Shown here: piece by piece, positions 63,356 to 64,000 of the stretch | Numbering within the stretch: position 1 is the stretch's first letter | Layout: every line of letters starts with the position of its first letter | Source of the DNA: Paenibacillus ginsengihumi DSM 21568 | Lineage (GTDB): Bacteria; Bacillota; Bacilli; Paenibacillales; NBRC-103111 | Direction of reading: 5' to 3' | Assembly: GCF_000380965.1 (NCBI RefSeq) | Contig: NZ_KB905552.1 | Span: 62,001-126,000, forward strand | Length of the DNA: 64,000 nt | Made by a program: the position numbers and the translations under genes | Notes under the pieces: generated by a model | The model's input: the letters and a program-made list of their open reading frames with translations, nothing else | Told to the model about the DNA's origin: nothing | Databases searched by the model: none

Positions 63356-64000
63356 TCAAGGCTGAGAAACGGGCACGGCGTCGAAGTATTCCTCCAAGGT
63401 AATGCCTTTCGCGGCCATTTCCTTGGCGATCTCCACTCCGACGTACCGCAAATGCCAAGGCTCGTATTGATAGCCGGTAATGTTCTCCTTGCCTTTCGGA
63501 TAGCGGATGATGAATCCGTATTCCGGAGCATGCTCGGCGAGCCATTCCGCTTCCTTGGTGTCGGCGAAGCAATCGGACGCTGCGCATTTGCCGTCGCTGC
63601 CGGAGACGTCGATGGCCAGCCCGGTCTCATGCTCGCTGGTGCCCGGTACGGCGCTGTAGGTGCGGGCTTTGGCTTCGCCGTCCTTCTTGACATAGCGTTC
63701 GAACAGCGCCTTCTGCGTGGCTCGGGAACGGTAAGCGGACACGCCGGCCAGCGCGACGCCGTCCTCTTTGGCAGCGGCGAACAGTTTCTCGAGCGCTTCG
63801 GCGGCTTCCTTGCGCAGCATACGCTTCTCGATCTTTTCCTTGAACAGGAACGGAACGTCCGGATAGACCAGATCGCTCGGCTTGTAGTTGTCCGGCAAAG
63901 CGTTTTGCTTGTTGACAAGGGCCGTGATGCTTTCGGGCTTGGCGACGACCTGCATTTCCTTGTCCTTCCCCGAAGCGTCATTCCCCTGGTTGACGGGTTG
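63356..64000 (-). CDS. D-alanyl-D-alanine carboxypeptidase (VanY/M15B type), 5' end outside window
   Basis: The frame is open to the right edge; an internal ATG at 63955 is unlikely to be the true start, since the upstream codons (QPVNQGNDASGKDKE) look like the linker after a signal or lipoprotein anchor. Zinc motifs of M15B peptidases are present: SEHETGLAID with its His and Asp, and EPWHLRY with the catalytic Glu and His, plus AYRSRATQKALF. It trims the terminal D-Ala from peptidoglycan peptides outside the membrane. A housekeeping carboxypeptidase is likelier than a vancomycin gene. Confidence 0.9.
   Translation of the reverse strand, partial: QPVNQGNDASGKDKEMQVVAKPESITALVNKQNALPDNYKPSDLVYPDVPFLFKEKIEKRMLRKEAAEALEKLFAAAKEDGVALAGVSAYRSRATQKALFERYVKKDGEAKARTYSAVPGTSEHETGLAIDVSGSDGKCAASDCFADTKEAEWLAEHAPEYGFIIRYPKGKENITGYQYEPWHLRYVGVEIAKEMAAKGITLEEYFDAVPVSQP

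Noticed and set aside
63356-64000. Vancomycin-resistance vanY
   Set aside because: M15B carboxypeptidases are common housekeeping genes in this group; no vanHAX or vanRS genes are nearby.

Overview
The window comes from a moderately GC-rich, endospore-forming Bacillota chromosome, most likely Paenibacillus or a close relative (Cohnella-like). Evidence: a Tgl-type spore-coat transglutaminase, a YhcN/YlaJ-type sporulation lipoprotein, a caa3 oxidase operon in the Bacillus ctaCDEF-ctaG order, a B. subtilis-type ARG box, sigma-A promoters, strong AGGAGG ribosome sites with many GTG/TTG starts, and several sugar ABC systems without their own ATPase. I see no rRNA, tRNA, CRISPR array, phage or intact insertion sequence.

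Layout. 0-12 kb: carbohydrate uptake. A lipoprotein binding gene cut by the left edge diverges from a LacI regulator. After a DUF4097 gene comes an arabinoside locus on the minus strand (LacI regulator, binding protein, two permeases, GH51 arabinofuranosidase) with shared operator-like palindromes, followed by a decayed CBM/ricin-lectin fragment. An AI-2E-family membrane protein ends this part. 13-18 kb: carAB behind a promoter overlapped by ARG boxes, so probably the arginine-specific carbamoyl-phosphate synthetase; CarA has a long Ala/Thr-rich tail.

18-31 kb: a pyrimidine cluster on the plus strand. It holds a PucR-type regulator, dihydroorotase, phosphopentomutase, an NMT1/SsuABC-type importer with two permeases and an embedded nucleoside phosphorylase, an M20 carbamoylase, PyrK, PyrD and an archaeal-type OMP decarboxylase with an extra C-terminal domain. 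pyrB and pyrE are absent. The enzyme set parallels reductive uracil breakdown, with PyrKD and PyrC in place of the uracil enzymes, so orotate breakdown to aspartate is a testable alternative to ordinary biosynthesis.

31-53 kb: mostly housekeeping and stress genes: a chemoreceptor, an APH-fold kinase, murI, tgl, msrAB, gdhA, a DUF1992 protein, an Ala-rich protein with a ribbon-helix-helix-like end, a VanZ/RDD membrane protein, a glycosyltransferase-recQ-RNase H run, an SGNH esterase, an MBL-fold hydrolase, a CvfC-like HEAT protein, a guanylate-kinase-like protein with an altered P-loop, and the spore lipoprotein. 53-59 kb: ctaCDEF-ctaG-DUF420. 59-64 kb: Mn-dependent pyrophosphatase, an orphan sugar-binding lipoprotein, an AraC regulator and a VanY-type carboxypeptidase cut by the right edge.

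Most of the gene-free sequence is filled by several families of dispersed, hairpin-forming repeats (called A, B, C, D and E here). They crowd two islands (12.2-13.1 kb and 33.1-34.3 kb) and often touch stop codons or ribosome binding sites of neighbouring genes. Apart from the pyrimidine cluster, these repeats are the least explained part of the window.
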